A DNA stretch of 64,000 nucleotides, from assembly GCF_003259365.1 (NCBI RefSeq), contig NZ_QLLY01000007.1:1-64000 (forward strand). The letters run 5' to 3'. This stretch comes from Streptomyces sp. PsTaAH-137. GTDB taxonomy: Bacteria > Actinomycetota > Actinomycetes > Streptomycetales > Streptomycetaceae. Shown piece after piece: positions 8,501-16,980 of the stretch; the first letter of the stretch is position 1; every line of letters begins with the position of its first letter. The position numbers and the translations under genes are program-made. The notes beneath the pieces were generated by a model. The model was given only the letters and a program-made list of their open reading frames with translations. It was not told the DNA's origin and did no database searches.

Positions 8501-8884
8501 ATGTGGTACGTGACGACCGACGCTTTCCTGGCCGACTGCCGTGCCCGCCTGGCTTTCGACCTCCTGTCCAACACCTGGAACGCCGTCGTGCTCTGGGCCC
8601 TGCGCGACGGTCCCAGACGACCGGTCGAACTACGCTCACAGATCGGGGGAATCAGCTCTAAGGTCCTCACCCAGACACTGCGACGCTTGCAGGCCAATGG
8701 CCTGGTGGACCGGCAGGCATACCCCGGGGCACCGACGCGCGTCGAATATCAACTGACCGCCTTGGGGCGGACTTTGCTCGCGCCCATCGACGCTGTCGGA
8801 GCATGGGCCTTCGAGCATGGCGATGAACTCATGGCCGCCCAGGAAGCCGCCTGCGCTGCCACTCCCCCGTCCTCCTCAGAGTGA
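8501..8884 (+). CDS. HxlR-family winged-helix transcriptional regulator
   Basis: 127 residues. The HxlR core is clear: FDLLSNTWNAVVLWAL, then LRSQIGGISSKVLTQTLRRL as recognition region, then a GLVDRQAYPGAPTRVEYQLT wing. Such dimeric regulators commonly respond to reactive electrophiles or redox change and control an adjacent divergent oxidoreductase. The start is ATG 8501; a GTG three codons on is also possible. One cysteine near the N-terminus (LADCRARL) sits where redox-sensing HxlR proteins often carry one. The intergenic region to 8435 is the likely operator site. Confidence 0.8.
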   Translation: MWYVTTDAFLADCRARLAFDLLSNTWNAVVLWALRDGPRRPVELRSQIGGISSKVLTQTLRRLQANGLVDRQAYPGAPTRVEYQLTALGRTLLAPIDAVGAWAFEHGDELMAAQEAACAATPPSSSE

Positions 8885-8932
8885 CCGCAGAGGCCGTAAT
8901 GCCTTCACACTTTTCGTGTCACACCCGTCGCG

Positions 8933-9580
8933 TCACGCCCGAAGGAAAGCAAGGACAGCGAGCACCCTGCGGTGGCCCTCCGTGTCGACCGGCAGGTCCA
9001 GCTTGTTGAAGATGTTGCCGATGTGCTTGTTCACAGCGGCCTCGCTGACGAAGAGATGCGCGGCGAGGTTGGCGTTGGAGCGGCCCTCCGCGAGCAGTGC
9101 GAGGACCTCGCGCTCGCGCGGGCTGAGGCGCTCCAGGGGGTCCTTCTGGAGCCGTACGAGCTGGGTGATGACCTCCGGGTCGACCACGGCGCCGCCGGCC
9201 GCGACCCGCTCGATCGCGGCGGTGAAGTCGGCGACCCTACTGATCCGCTCCTTGAGCAGGTAGCCGACGCCGGCGCCGCCGCCGGAGTCGAGCAGGCGCA
9301 GCGCGTAGGAGCGCTCCACGTACTGGCTCAGGACGAGCACCGGCAGATCGGGGAACTCCTCGCGGAGCAGCACCGCCGAGCGCAGTCCGTCGTCGCTGAG
9401 CGAGGGCGGCATCCGTACGTCGGTGACGATCAGGTCGGGCCGGTCGGCGCGGACCGCCTCCACGAGCGCGTCGGCGTCGCCGACGGCCGCCACCACCTCG
9501 TGGCCGACCCGCTGCAACAGTCCTACGAGTCCTTCGCGCAGCAGCACGGCGTCCTCGGCCACGATCAGGCGAAGCGACAC
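8933..9580 (-). CDS. NarL/LuxR-type response regulator
   Basis: 215 residues. The receiver domain (about 1-120) has acidic residues AED, the phosphoacceptor Asp in IVTDVRMPP, Ser in VLSQY and Lys in YLLKER. The C-terminal LuxR helix-turn-helix has LSPREREVLALLAEG and SEAAVNKHIGNIF. Start GTG 9580 has GGAGG 5 bases upstream and overlaps the end of the kinase gene by 16 bases, so the two are translationally coupled. It probably responds to the 9565-10782 kinase and may act on the divergent ABC operon at 10891. Confidence 0.9.
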   Translation of the reverse strand: MSLRLIVAEDAVLLREGLVGLLQRVGHEVVAAVGDADALVEAVRADRPDLIVTDVRMPPSLSDDGLRSAVLLREEFPDLPVLVLSQYVERSYALRLLDSGGGAGVGYLLKERISRVADFTAAIERVAAGGAVVDPEVITQLVRLQKDPLERLSPREREVLALLAEGRSNANLAAHLFVSEAAVNKHIGNIFNKLDLPVDTEGHRRVLAVLAFLRA

Positions 9581-10782
9581 GGAACCTCCACATGCAGCAG
9601 GGTGGGGCCCCCGACCGGGCTGGAGACGCGCATCCGCCCGTCGAGCGCCGTGACGCGGTCCGCGAGGCCCGTCACACCGCTGCCCGTCGGATCGACCCCG
9701 CCGCGGCCGTCGTCCGTGATGTCGAGGAACAACAGGTCGGCATGGTAACGCCCGCGCACCTGGGCGCTGTTGGCGCCACTGTGCTTGGCGATGTTCGTCA
9801 TGGCCTCGTTGATGAGGTAGTACATCGTCGTCTCCAGCTTCCTGGGCAGCCGCTCGGGCAGCCGCAGATCCACGGTGACCGGGATGGGGAACCGGCCCGC
9901 GTAGTCCTCGATCGCGGCGACTAGCCCGTGGTCGGCGAGGACCGGCGGGTTCAGGCCCCGGACGAGCGCTCTCAAATCCTGGTGTGCGGTGGAGAGTTGG
10001 AACTCGGCCTGGGTGAGCAGCTCGGACTGCGAGGAGTCCTCCGGGATCTCCAGCCGCAGCATCGCGAGGGTCATGCCGAGCGAGACGAGGCGCTGCTGCG
10101 CCCCGTCGTGCAGATCGCGCTCGATGCGGACGCGCTCCGCGTCGAAGGAGTCGAGCAGCCGCGACTGCGAGGCGCGCACCTCGCGCAGCTCCTCGCCCAG
10201 CTCCTTGTCGCGCGGCGCGAGGAACGTACGGGCCATGGCGGCGCGCGCGCCCGCCCACGAGGTGACCGTGTACGGGGAGGCGAGCAGCACGATCGCCCCG
10301 AACACCGTCCACGGCCAGGTGTCCTTGCCGGTGGAGGCGATGGTGGTGGCCGGGATGCCGAAGGAGAAGCCGAGGACCATCAGGTCCATCCACCACAGCG
10401 CCGCCGCCGACAGCAGCGTGAACATCAGCTCGCGCCACGTCACTTGCTCCTTGAGCCGGGTCGCCGCCCAGGTGCGCAGTCCCGGGGCTTCGGGCGCCCG
10501 GTGCGGGTCGGGCAGCGGGTCCTTGTCCACCAGGCGCAGGCGGAGCCGCTCGACGCGCGCCACGAGTGTGGCGGCGAGGACCATGCCGACCAGCGGCGCG
10601 ATCCCGATCAGGACGACGAGCAGGGCGAGCCCCGCCGCGAGGCCCAGGGCGAAGACCAGGACGGCGGCGGCGCCGACCACGACACCGCCGCTCAGGTAGG
10701 CGAGGGAGCGCCAGGGCCAGCTGGAGGTCAGGAAGCTCAGGGGGCGCTGAGCCATGGCCTGCCAGGCCGTTGTGGGTTGCAT
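9565..10782 (-). CDS. Sensor histidine kinase, HisKA_3 (NarX/LiaS-like) type
   Basis: 405 residues. Four to six hydrophobic segments in the first 180 residues form a membrane sensor region. The dimerisation box ERDLHDGAQQRLV carries the phospho-accepting His, followed by an ATPase domain with N-box EAMTNIAKHSGA and G-box DDGRGG. It would autophosphorylate and pass phosphate to the overlapping response regulator. ATG 10782 lacks a good binding site, and a second ATG nine codons in is possible. Kinase, regulator and the divergent ABC pair form a module like envelope-stress or peptide-antibiotic sensing systems. Confidence 0.9.
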   Translation of the reverse strand: MQPTTAWQAMAQRPLSFLTSSWPWRSLAYLSGGVVVGAAAVLVFALGLAAGLALLVVLIGIAPLVGMVLAATLVARVERLRLRLVDKDPLPDPHRAPEAPGLRTWAATRLKEQVTWRELMFTLLSAAALWWMDLMVLGFSFGIPATTIASTGKDTWPWTVFGAIVLLASPYTVTSWAGARAAMARTFLAPRDKELGEELREVRASQSRLLDSFDAERVRIERDLHDGAQQRLVSLGMTLAMLRLEIPEDSSQSELLTQAEFQLSTAHQDLRALVRGLNPPVLADHGLVAAIEDYAGRFPIPVTVDLRLPERLPRKLETTMYYLINEAMTNIAKHSGANSAQVRGRYHADLLFLDITDDGRGGVDPTGSGVTGLADRVTALDGRMRVSSPVGGPTLLHVEVPCRFA

Positions 10783-10825
10783 GAGATCAACGTAACCGCC
10801 GGACGCAGCGAAGAAAGTGGAGCTG

Positions 10826-10846
10826 TCTCTACCTCGGAAGTAGAGA
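10826..10846. promoter_or_regulatory. Inverted repeat between two-component and ABC operons
   Basis: TCTCTAC and GTAGAGA are perfect 7-base inverted arms around a 7-base spacer. They lie 44 bases upstream of the kinase ATG and 45 bases upstream of the ABC ATPase ATG, in the only shared promoter region. NarL-type regulators bind such spaced inverted sites, so this is a strong operator candidate for the adjacent response regulator. Confidence 0.5.
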
Positions 10847-10890
10847 GAAGGTCAGTGCCCCGGCCACCGCTGGTGAAGTGAACTCGTGGC

Positions 10891-11658
10891 ATGACGACAA
10901 CGAGGCAGACCCCGGTGCAGGACGCGGTCGAACTCCACGGTGTGCGCAAGGTCCACGGCGCCGGCGGACGGCAGGTGACCGCCCTGGACGGCGTCTCCAT
11001 CAGCTTCCCGCGCGGCACCTTCACCTCGATCATGGGTCCGTCCGGCTCGGGCAAGTCGACGCTGCTGCAGTGCGCGGCGGGTCTGGAGCAGCCGACGGAC
11101 GGCCGGATCGTCCTTGCGGGTGTGGACATCGGCCGGCAGAACGAGAAGGAGCGCACCAAGCTGCGCCGTGACCACATCGGGTTCGTCTTCCAGGCCTTCA
11201 ACCTGGTGGAGTCGCTGACGGCTGCACAGAATGTCGAACTGCCCTCCCGTTTCGCCGGCCGCAAAGTCAGCCGCGAGCAGGTCGCGAACGCACTCGGTGC
11301 CGTCGGCCTCGCCGACCGCGCGGGCCACCGCCCCAGCGAGCTGTCCGGCGGCCAGCAGCAGCGCGTAGCCCTCGCCCGCGCTCTGGTCACCCGCCCCGAT
11401 GTGCTCTTCGCGGACGAGCCGACCGGTGCCCTGGACACCGTCACCTCCCGCGAGGTGCTGACGATGATGCGGATGCTGGTCGACCGGGAGGGCCAGACGA
11501 CGCTGATGGTGACGCATGACCCGGTGGCGGCGGCCCAGGCCGACGTCGTCGTATTCCTCAAGGACGGCCGCGTCGCCGACCGCGTCCCGCTCGACCGCGC
11601 GTCCGGTGGCGACAACGCCACCGCGATCGCCACACACATGGCCCAGCTGGAGGCGTGA
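10891..11658 (+). CDS. ABC transporter ATPase, LolD/MacB type
   Basis: 255 residues. It carries Walker A (GPSGSGKST, about residues 51-59), Q-loop (FVFQAFNLVE), signature (LSGGQQQRVALARAL), Walker B (VLFADEPTG) and H-loop (MVTHD). The subfamily works with FtsX-type permeases in lipoprotein release, peptide or antibiotic export and envelope stress. It is the first gene of an operon with the permease, whose start overlaps its stop. The operon is divergent from the two-component genes and is probably their target. Confidence 0.9.
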   Translation: MTTTRQTPVQDAVELHGVRKVHGAGGRQVTALDGVSISFPRGTFTSIMGPSGSGKSTLLQCAAGLEQPTDGRIVLAGVDIGRQNEKERTKLRRDHIGFVFQAFNLVESLTAAQNVELPSRFAGRKVSREQVANALGAVGLADRAGHRPSELSGGQQQRVALARALVTRPDVLFADEPTGALDTVTSREVLTMMRMLVDREGQTTLMVTHDPVAAAQADVVVFLKDGRVADRVPLDRASGGDNATAIATHMAQLEA

Positions 11659-14030
11659 TGCTGATCCTGGCGAACGTACGCGAACGCTGGTCGTCCTTCC
11701 TCGGTGCCTTCATCGCTGTTCTGGTGGGCGTCGCCCTGATCACGACCACGCTGGTCATCTACGATTCCGCCCGCGCCACGACCCAGGCCCGCTACGAGGG
11801 CACCGCCGCGATGGTCCTGCCCCAGCAGGCCCTCGACGTCGACGGCAGCACCGAGGACCGGATGCCGTGGAGCAAGGGCGAGGCGGCGCCCTTGGTCGCC
11901 GGGCTCGACCAGGTCCCCGGCGTCGGCGCCGTCGTCGTCGACCGCTCCTTCTACGCCCAGGCGTTCAAGAACGGCGAGCCCGTCACCGACGAGGGCGCCG
12001 CGGAGTCCGGGCACGGCTACGACAGCGTTCTGATGGCTCCCTACGGACTGGTCTCGGGCCGCCCCCCGCACTCCGGGCGCGAGGTCGTCGTCGACAACAC
12101 GCTGGGCGCCGCCGTCGGCAGCGAACTCACCGTCAACATCGCCGAGGGCCGCAAGCCCTTCACCGTCGTCGGCACCGTCGACGGCCCCGGTTTCTACTTC
12201 AGCGAGTCGTTCGCCGCCCAGCAGCAGCCCGGCGTCCGCGCCATCGGCCTGGTCGCCGCCAAGGGGGCCGACACCGGGGTCCTCGTCGACGCCGTCAAGA
12301 AGGTCGTCGGCGACAAGGGCGACGTCGTCACCGGCGACGGCCGCGCGGAACTTCAGCCCCAGTACATCGAGCACAAGCGGTTCCTGGGCGTCCAGCTCAT
12401 CAGCGCCATGGCCCTGCTCGGCCTGTTCACCACCGTCTTCGTCGTCGCCTCCATGCTGGTCCTCGCCACCGGGATGCGCCGCCGCGAGATCGGCCTGCTG
12501 CGGAGCATCGGCGCCTCACCCCAGCAGATCAAGCGCATGATCCTCGGTGAGGCCGCCGTCGTCGGCCTGCTCGGTTCGATCGCCGGCTGCGCCGCCGGTG
12601 TCGCCGCCGCCCCGCTGCTGCGCGACATCCTCAACGGCTTGGACGTCACCCCGCCGGGCATGCGGGTCACGGTCGCCGCCTGGCCGCTGCTGACCGGCTG
12701 CGCCGTCGGTATCGGCGTCAGCGTCATTGGCGCCTGGACCGCGGGGCGCAAGGCCGCGGCGGTCGCCCCGATCGAGGCCCTTCTCAACAGCCGCTCCCCC
12801 AACAACGCCATGAGCCGCGGCCGTTGGGCCGCGGGACTCGCCGTCCTCGGCGCCGGTGCCCTGCTCGCAGGCGGCACCGCCACCTCCAGCGCCGACCACC
12901 GCATCAACATGGCGATCTTCGCCACCATGACGCTCATCGTCGCCGCCGCCCTGCTGACCCCCGCCTTCATCGGGCCCGTCGGCCGCTTCCTCACCGCCCC
13001 GTTCCAGCGCGGCGGGTCGGCCGGACCAGTCCTGATCCGCGCCGAACTCGTCGCCAACCCGCGGCGCGCCGCTTCCCTGGTCGCCCCCGTCATCGCCGCC
13101 GTCGGCTTCGCCGTCCTGCTCAGCGGCATGGTGGAGACGATGCGGGTCGCCTACCCGGCCGGCGAGGCCCTGAAGGTCGCGGGCCAGACGATCGTCACCC
13201 CCGACGGCACCCCTGGCAACACCGACGAGGTCGTCACCGCCAACCCGGTCGGCAAGGCAGCCTTGCCCACCCGGGCCTTCGCCACCACGGACCAGATCGT
13301 CCTGGACGTCCTCGGCAGCCGCGACCAGCGCTGGAGCAAACCCGGCGCGGCCGTCCTCGGCAAGCACGTCGCGAGCGACCTCGGCGTCAAGCAGGGCGAG
13401 AGCGTCCCCGTCCGGTTCGCCGACGGCGCCACCGTCACCCTGCGGATCTCCCAGGTCCTGCCCGACGACCCGGCTCGCGGAGACTTCGTCGTCGCCCGTG
13501 ACCTGGTCCGCGCCCACGACCCGGCCGCCCTCACCGACGACATCTTCGTCCCCGGCGACGCCCAGGCGTCCGGCGCCGTCCCCGGCACCGCCCTGCACGA
13601 CGCCGCGGAGTACGCCCTCGCCGACTACGAGACCGACGCCAAGCTCACCGACAGCCTGGCCATGATGCTGATCGTGATCGCGGTGGGCTACAGCGTCGTC
13701 GCCGTCGTCAACTCCATGGCGATGGCCGCCCACGGCCGCCGCCGCGACTTCGGAGTGATGAAATCCGCCGGCGGCACCGACCGCCAACTGCTGCTCACAG
13801 CAATGGGCGAAACCTTCCTGATCATCGTCATCGGCGCCGCGTTCGGAGTCCTGGTCACGTTGCCCCCGCTGGCCGGCATGGCCTCCGGCCTCTCGCAGGC
13901 CAACTCCTCCGGCACCGGCCTGCACCTGAGCACCGGCACCCTGACCATCGCCATCCTCGGCACCCTCGTGGCCGCCGTCCTCGCCGGGGTAGCGGTCACC
14001 GCGAAGACCCTGCGCAGGCAGGCCGCGTAG
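11658..14030 (+). CDS. FtsX-type ABC transporter permease
   Basis: 790 residues. One N-terminal membrane helix is followed by a large extracytoplasmic domain (about residues 50-240), then three helices (from about ISAMALLGLFTTVFVV), further central helices, a second extracytoplasmic domain and a C-terminal three-helix FtsX block. This is the ten-helix double-FtsX layout common in actinobacteria. The ATPase stop overlaps the start region (GTGATG at 11655-11660); ATG 11658 is chosen because GGAGG sits 4 bases before it. It probably exports or senses an amphipathic substrate with the 10891 ATPase. Confidence 0.9.
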   Translation: MLILANVRERWSSFLGAFIAVLVGVALITTTLVIYDSARATTQARYEGTAAMVLPQQALDVDGSTEDRMPWSKGEAAPLVAGLDQVPGVGAVVVDRSFYAQAFKNGEPVTDEGAAESGHGYDSVLMAPYGLVSGRPPHSGREVVVDNTLGAAVGSELTVNIAEGRKPFTVVGTVDGPGFYFSESFAAQQQPGVRAIGLVAAKGADTGVLVDAVKKVVGDKGDVVTGDGRAELQPQYIEHKRFLGVQLISAMALLGLFTTVFVVASMLVLATGMRRREIGLLRSIGASPQQIKRMILGEAAVVGLLGSIAGCAAGVAAAPLLRDILNGLDVTPPGMRVTVAAWPLLTGCAVGIGVSVIGAWTAGRKAAAVAPIEALLNSRSPNNAMSRGRWAAGLAVLGAGALLAGGTATSSADHRINMAIFATMTLIVAAALLTPAFIGPVGRFLTAPFQRGGSAGPVLIRAELVANPRRAASLVAPVIAAVGFAVLLSGMVETMRVAYPAGEALKVAGQTIVTPDGTPGNTDEVVTANPVGKAALPTRAFATTDQIVLDVLGSRDQRWSKPGAAVLGKHVASDLGVKQGESVPVRFADGATVTLRISQVLPDDPARGDFVVARDLVRAHDPAALTDDIFVPGDAQASGAVPGTALHDAAEYALADYETDAKLTDSLAMMLIVIAVGYSVVAVVNSMAMAAHGRRRDFGVMKSAGGTDRQLLLTAMGETFLIIVIGAAFGVLVTLPPLAGMASGLSQANSSGTGLHLSTGTLTIAILGTLVAAVLAGVAVTAKTLRRQAA

Positions 14031-14039
14031 CCCCTGGCT

Positions 14040-14320
14040 TCAGAAGGCGAACTGGCCCGAAAGCACGGACCGAAGCGGCCCCGGACTTCCTCTCCGGGCG
14101 CTGCACCCGCTCAGCATCCCGCAGGCCCGAGCGCGTCCGAGAAACAGGCCCAGCAGCAGGGAGGGAACAGCGCCGCCGATGAGCGTGCTCACAAAGCACC
14201 GTGACCCCCGTCAGGTCCGCAACGCCGGCGGCTGCCGGAACCCACGGACTGACCGCGACGACCAGCGCCCACGCCAGAACCGCCGCAGCGCGCAGGAGGC
14301 GTCGGTCATCGTTAGCGCCG
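14040..14320 (-). pseudogene. Decayed small membrane-protein gene
   Basis: Two minus-strand frames hold complementary hydrophobic segments: LRAAAVLAWALVVAVSPWV in one and STLIGGAVPSLLLGLFLG in another, which ends at the stop 14040-14042. Neither frame has a full gene. Together they look like a two-helix membrane protein broken by a frameshift. An alternative is that both are chance hydrophobic readings of GC-rich DNA. Confidence 0.3.
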
Positions 14321-14420
14321 CAGCCCGCCTCGTTGCCCGTCACCTCTCCCAGGGGCGTGTGACGGGATGCTCCCACGCAAATTGAACGCGTTCACCCCTG
14401 GTGCGACGGCCCCGTCCCCT

Positions 14421-14870
14421 TCATGAGGCATGCCGGCGGGCCGTTCGCGGCGGGGGAAGCCCGCGCTTATGCCCTTCGACCGCGTAGGTTCTGAGCATCG
14501 CCGACACCCGGGCCCGGGACGCGCCATGCAGGTACGGGATGGCGTTCTCCAGATACCGCAGCTCATCGAGAAGACACTCCAACACCGTGAAGTAGACATT
14601 GCCTGCGCGGTAGGCATCAGCGCCGTCGTAGAGCTCCTCCACGAAGTCGAAGCACCGGCGCAGCAGACCTTGGTTCATCTCCGGTTGCTCGAGGGCGGGC
14701 TGCATCACGCCACGCGTGAGGATCTCCAGTAGAAACTCGTACATATCCAGGCCGGTTCCTGACGTGGGGACCGCCTCACCCGGCCCGAGTCCATACATCT
14801 CCCCCGCCAGAGGCCGCGTCTCCGGGACCCGTACGCTCATCAACGTCAGAACATCATCGTGGTCAAGCAC
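14421..14870 (-). CDS. Hypothetical protein
   Basis: 149 residues, acidic, helical, soluble. The central part (CFDFVEELYDGADAYR and VYFTVLECLLDELRYL) resembles small immunity-type or regulatory helical proteins, but I cannot name a family. GTG 14870 has a GAGGGGGG tract about 5 bases upstream. The last 20 residues are arginine-rich and may be poorly conserved. Confidence 0.6.
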   Translation of the reverse strand: MLDHDDVLTLMSVRVPETRPLAGEMYGLGPGEAVPTSGTGLDMYEFLLEILTRGVMQPALEQPEMNQGLLRRCFDFVEELYDGADAYRAGNVYFTVLECLLDELRYLENAIPYLHGASRARVSAMLRTYAVEGHKRGLPPPRTARRHAS

Positions 14871-15058
14871 TGCGCCCCCCTCGTCAGGAGGTCACGGTAC
14901 TTCGCGCACGTCTCCGGCCATGCACAAGCTTTTTGGCTGCCGCGGCCACCTCTCCCCGGCCCTCGCAACATCGCCCCCGGTCCCGATGAGAGCCCCGAAG
15001 TCCCGCACCAGATCCTGGTGCGGGCGCGGCGTCACGTCTGCCGCAGCGCTGGCTTCCG

Positions 15059-15922
15059 CTACTTGGTGGCCCCCTGCGCGAACCCGTTGTAGATGTAGCG
15101 CTGAAGGAAGAGGAAGACGAGCAGCGTCGGAAGGATGACCAGGATCGCTCCGGCCGAGATCGCCTCCCAGTGCGCTCCGAACGGTCCCTTGAAGCGGAAG
15201 AGGGCGGTCGAGATCGTCCCCTTGTCCTCTGAGGGCATGTAGAGGAACGGGATGTAGAAGTCGTTGTACGTGGTGATGCCCTTGACGATGACGACCGTGG
15301 CGATCGCGGGCTTGAGCAGCGGCAGGATGATCTTCCGGTAGATGGTGAAGGTGTTCGCACCGTCCAGGCGTGCCGCTTCGTCGAGGGAGACCGGGATGCC
15401 TCGGATGAACTGCAAGAAGATGTAGATCGAGACGATGTCCGTACCCATGTAGAGCAGGATCGGCGCCCACCGCGAGTCCACCAGACCGAAGCTGTTGACG
15501 ACCTGGAAGGTGGCCACCTGCGTGGTCACGCCCGGTACCAGGGTCGCCACCAGGAACAGCGCCATCACCGTCTTCTTGAACCGGAAATCGAAGCGGTCGA
15601 TGGCGTATGCCGTCATGGAGCCGATGAGCACGGTTCCGGTGATGGAGAACAGGAGGATGAACGCCGTGTTCCCGAGCGCCCTCAGCATGTGCCCGTCGGT
15701 GAACGCGGTGGCGTAGTTGGCGAGGTTGAACCAGTCGTGCGGAAGGCTCAGCGCGCCGCCCTCGGCCACCTCACGGGAGGTCTTGAGCGAGGTGAGCAGG
15801 ACGACGACGAGTGGTACGAGGACGACGAGGGAGGCGATGACGAGCGTGAGGTAGCTCAGCGCCGAGCCGGTGCGCAACCGCCCGCGCGGAGTGGACCGTC
15901 GGCCCGTGGTGAGCGTGGTCAT
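15059..15922 (-). CDS. Carbohydrate ABC transporter permease, MalG type
   Basis: 287 residues with six transmembrane helices. The cytoplasmic EAA loop that contacts the ATPase is clear (SLDEAARLDGANTFTIYRK, about residues 180-200). It belongs to the sugar CUT1 family. Its ATG overlaps the stop of the MalF-type gene by four bases, so the two are coupled. With the 16981 binding protein it should import an oligosaccharide. The adjoining beta-mannosidase and mannanase point to mannobiose or mannooligosaccharides. Confidence 0.9.
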   Translation of the reverse strand: MTTLTTGRRSTPRGRLRTGSALSYLTLVIASLVVLVPLVVVLLTSLKTSREVAEGGALSLPHDWFNLANYATAFTDGHMLRALGNTAFILLFSITGTVLIGSMTAYAIDRFDFRFKKTVMALFLVATLVPGVTTQVATFQVVNSFGLVDSRWAPILLYMGTDIVSIYIFLQFIRGIPVSLDEAARLDGANTFTIYRKIILPLLKPAIATVVIVKGITTYNDFYIPFLYMPSEDKGTISTALFRFKGPFGAHWEAISAGAILVILPTLLVFLFLQRYIYNGFAQGATK

Positions 15923-16887
15923 ACGAGGTCCACCTTGTCGTCGGGCACGAGTCGCCGCTGGATCCAGGTGACGACCAGAATGATCAGGAGCAGCACGACG
16001 GCGCAGGCCGAGGCCAGGCCCGTCTTGTTGAACTGGAAGGCGAGCTTGACGGTCTGGATGACGAAGGTCGAGGTGCCGGTCGCACCGCCGGTCATGATGT
16101 ACGGGATCTCGAAGACGGCCAGCGAGCCGGAGATCGCCAGGATGACGCTGAGGCTGACCACGGGCCGGATTCCGGGGGCGATGATGTGCCGGAACTGCTG
16201 CCAGCGGCTCGCCCCGTCGAGCTGCGCGGCCTCGTACAGCTCACCGGGGATCGACTGGATCGCGCCGAGGAAGAGCACGAAGTTGAGGCCGGTGAACCGC
16301 CATACGGAGACACCGGCGAGCGCGGTGTTGGCGGACTCGGGGTCGCCGAGCCAGGCGTGGTCGCCGCCGGCGCCGAACCAGGACAGGACCGAGTCGAGGG
16401 TGCCGCCGTCCTGGAAGAAGTACAGGAAGACGAAGCCGATGGCGACGCCGTTGATGAGGTAGGGGAAGAAGAGGACCCCCTTGAAGAAGTTGCGGAAGCG
16501 CAGGTCGAAGCTGAGGATCGTCGCGAAGTACAGGGCGATCACGATCTGCACGGCGGACGCGGCCAGGTAGTAGAAGCTGACGAAGAAGACGCGGAACAGT
16601 TCGGGGCGCGTGAACAGTTGGGTGTAGTTCTCGAACCCCGTGTAGTTCCGGTCGGGGCTGACGCCGTCCCAGTCCGTGAAGCTGTAGTAGATCATGTTGC
16701 CCACGGGCACGTAGGTGAACGTGATCAGCAGCGCGAGGGGCACGAGCAGGAACAGCCACGGAGTGATCCTGCGGAGCGGATGGTCGTGCCAGGACCGGCT
16801 GGTCGGGGCGGGGTGGCGAGAGCGGCCCCGGGCGGGAGCGGCGCGCCGCCCCTGTGCTGGTGGCGCTTTCGACGAGGTGTCGGTCAT
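15919..16887 (-). CDS. Carbohydrate ABC transporter permease, MalF type
   Basis: 322 residues. The N-terminus is long and arginine-rich, followed by about six transmembrane helices and an EAA loop (ELYEAAQLDGASRWQQFRH) near residues 225-245. It is the partner of the MalG-type subunit. A gap of about 90 bases separates it from the binding-protein gene. No ATPase gene is present in this locus; streptomycete CUT1 sugar importers often share the MsiK ATPase encoded elsewhere, and that is the likely energy source here. Confidence 0.9.
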   Translation of the reverse strand: MTDTSSKAPPAQGRRAAPARGRSRHPAPTSRSWHDHPLRRITPWLFLLVPLALLITFTYVPVGNMIYYSFTDWDGVSPDRNYTGFENYTQLFTRPELFRVFFVSFYYLAASAVQIVIALYFATILSFDLRFRNFFKGVLFFPYLINGVAIGFVFLYFFQDGGTLDSVLSWFGAGGDHAWLGDPESANTALAGVSVWRFTGLNFVLFLGAIQSIPGELYEAAQLDGASRWQQFRHIIAPGIRPVVSLSVILAISGSLAVFEIPYIMTGGATGTSTFVIQTVKLAFQFNKTGLASACAVVLLLIILVVTWIQRRLVPDDKVDLV

Positions 16888-16980
16888 GCGGGGACGGCCC
16901 TTTCGTGATCCGCGACGAGCAACAGATGGGTGAGGGCCCGGCCTGGAGGGGGCGCGGGCCCCGTGCGCGTGCGCGGTGGG

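Noticed and set aside
8933..10438. A single 501-residue minus-strand protein containing the response regulator
   Set aside because: The N-terminal 280 residues are an out-of-frame reading of the histidine kinase gene; the receiver domain begins at GTG 9580 with a good binding site.
10737..12374. Minus-strand frame of 545 residues opposite the ABC operon
   Set aside because: Gly/Val/Asp-rich antisense of the permease and ATPase genes; no domain and no start signal.
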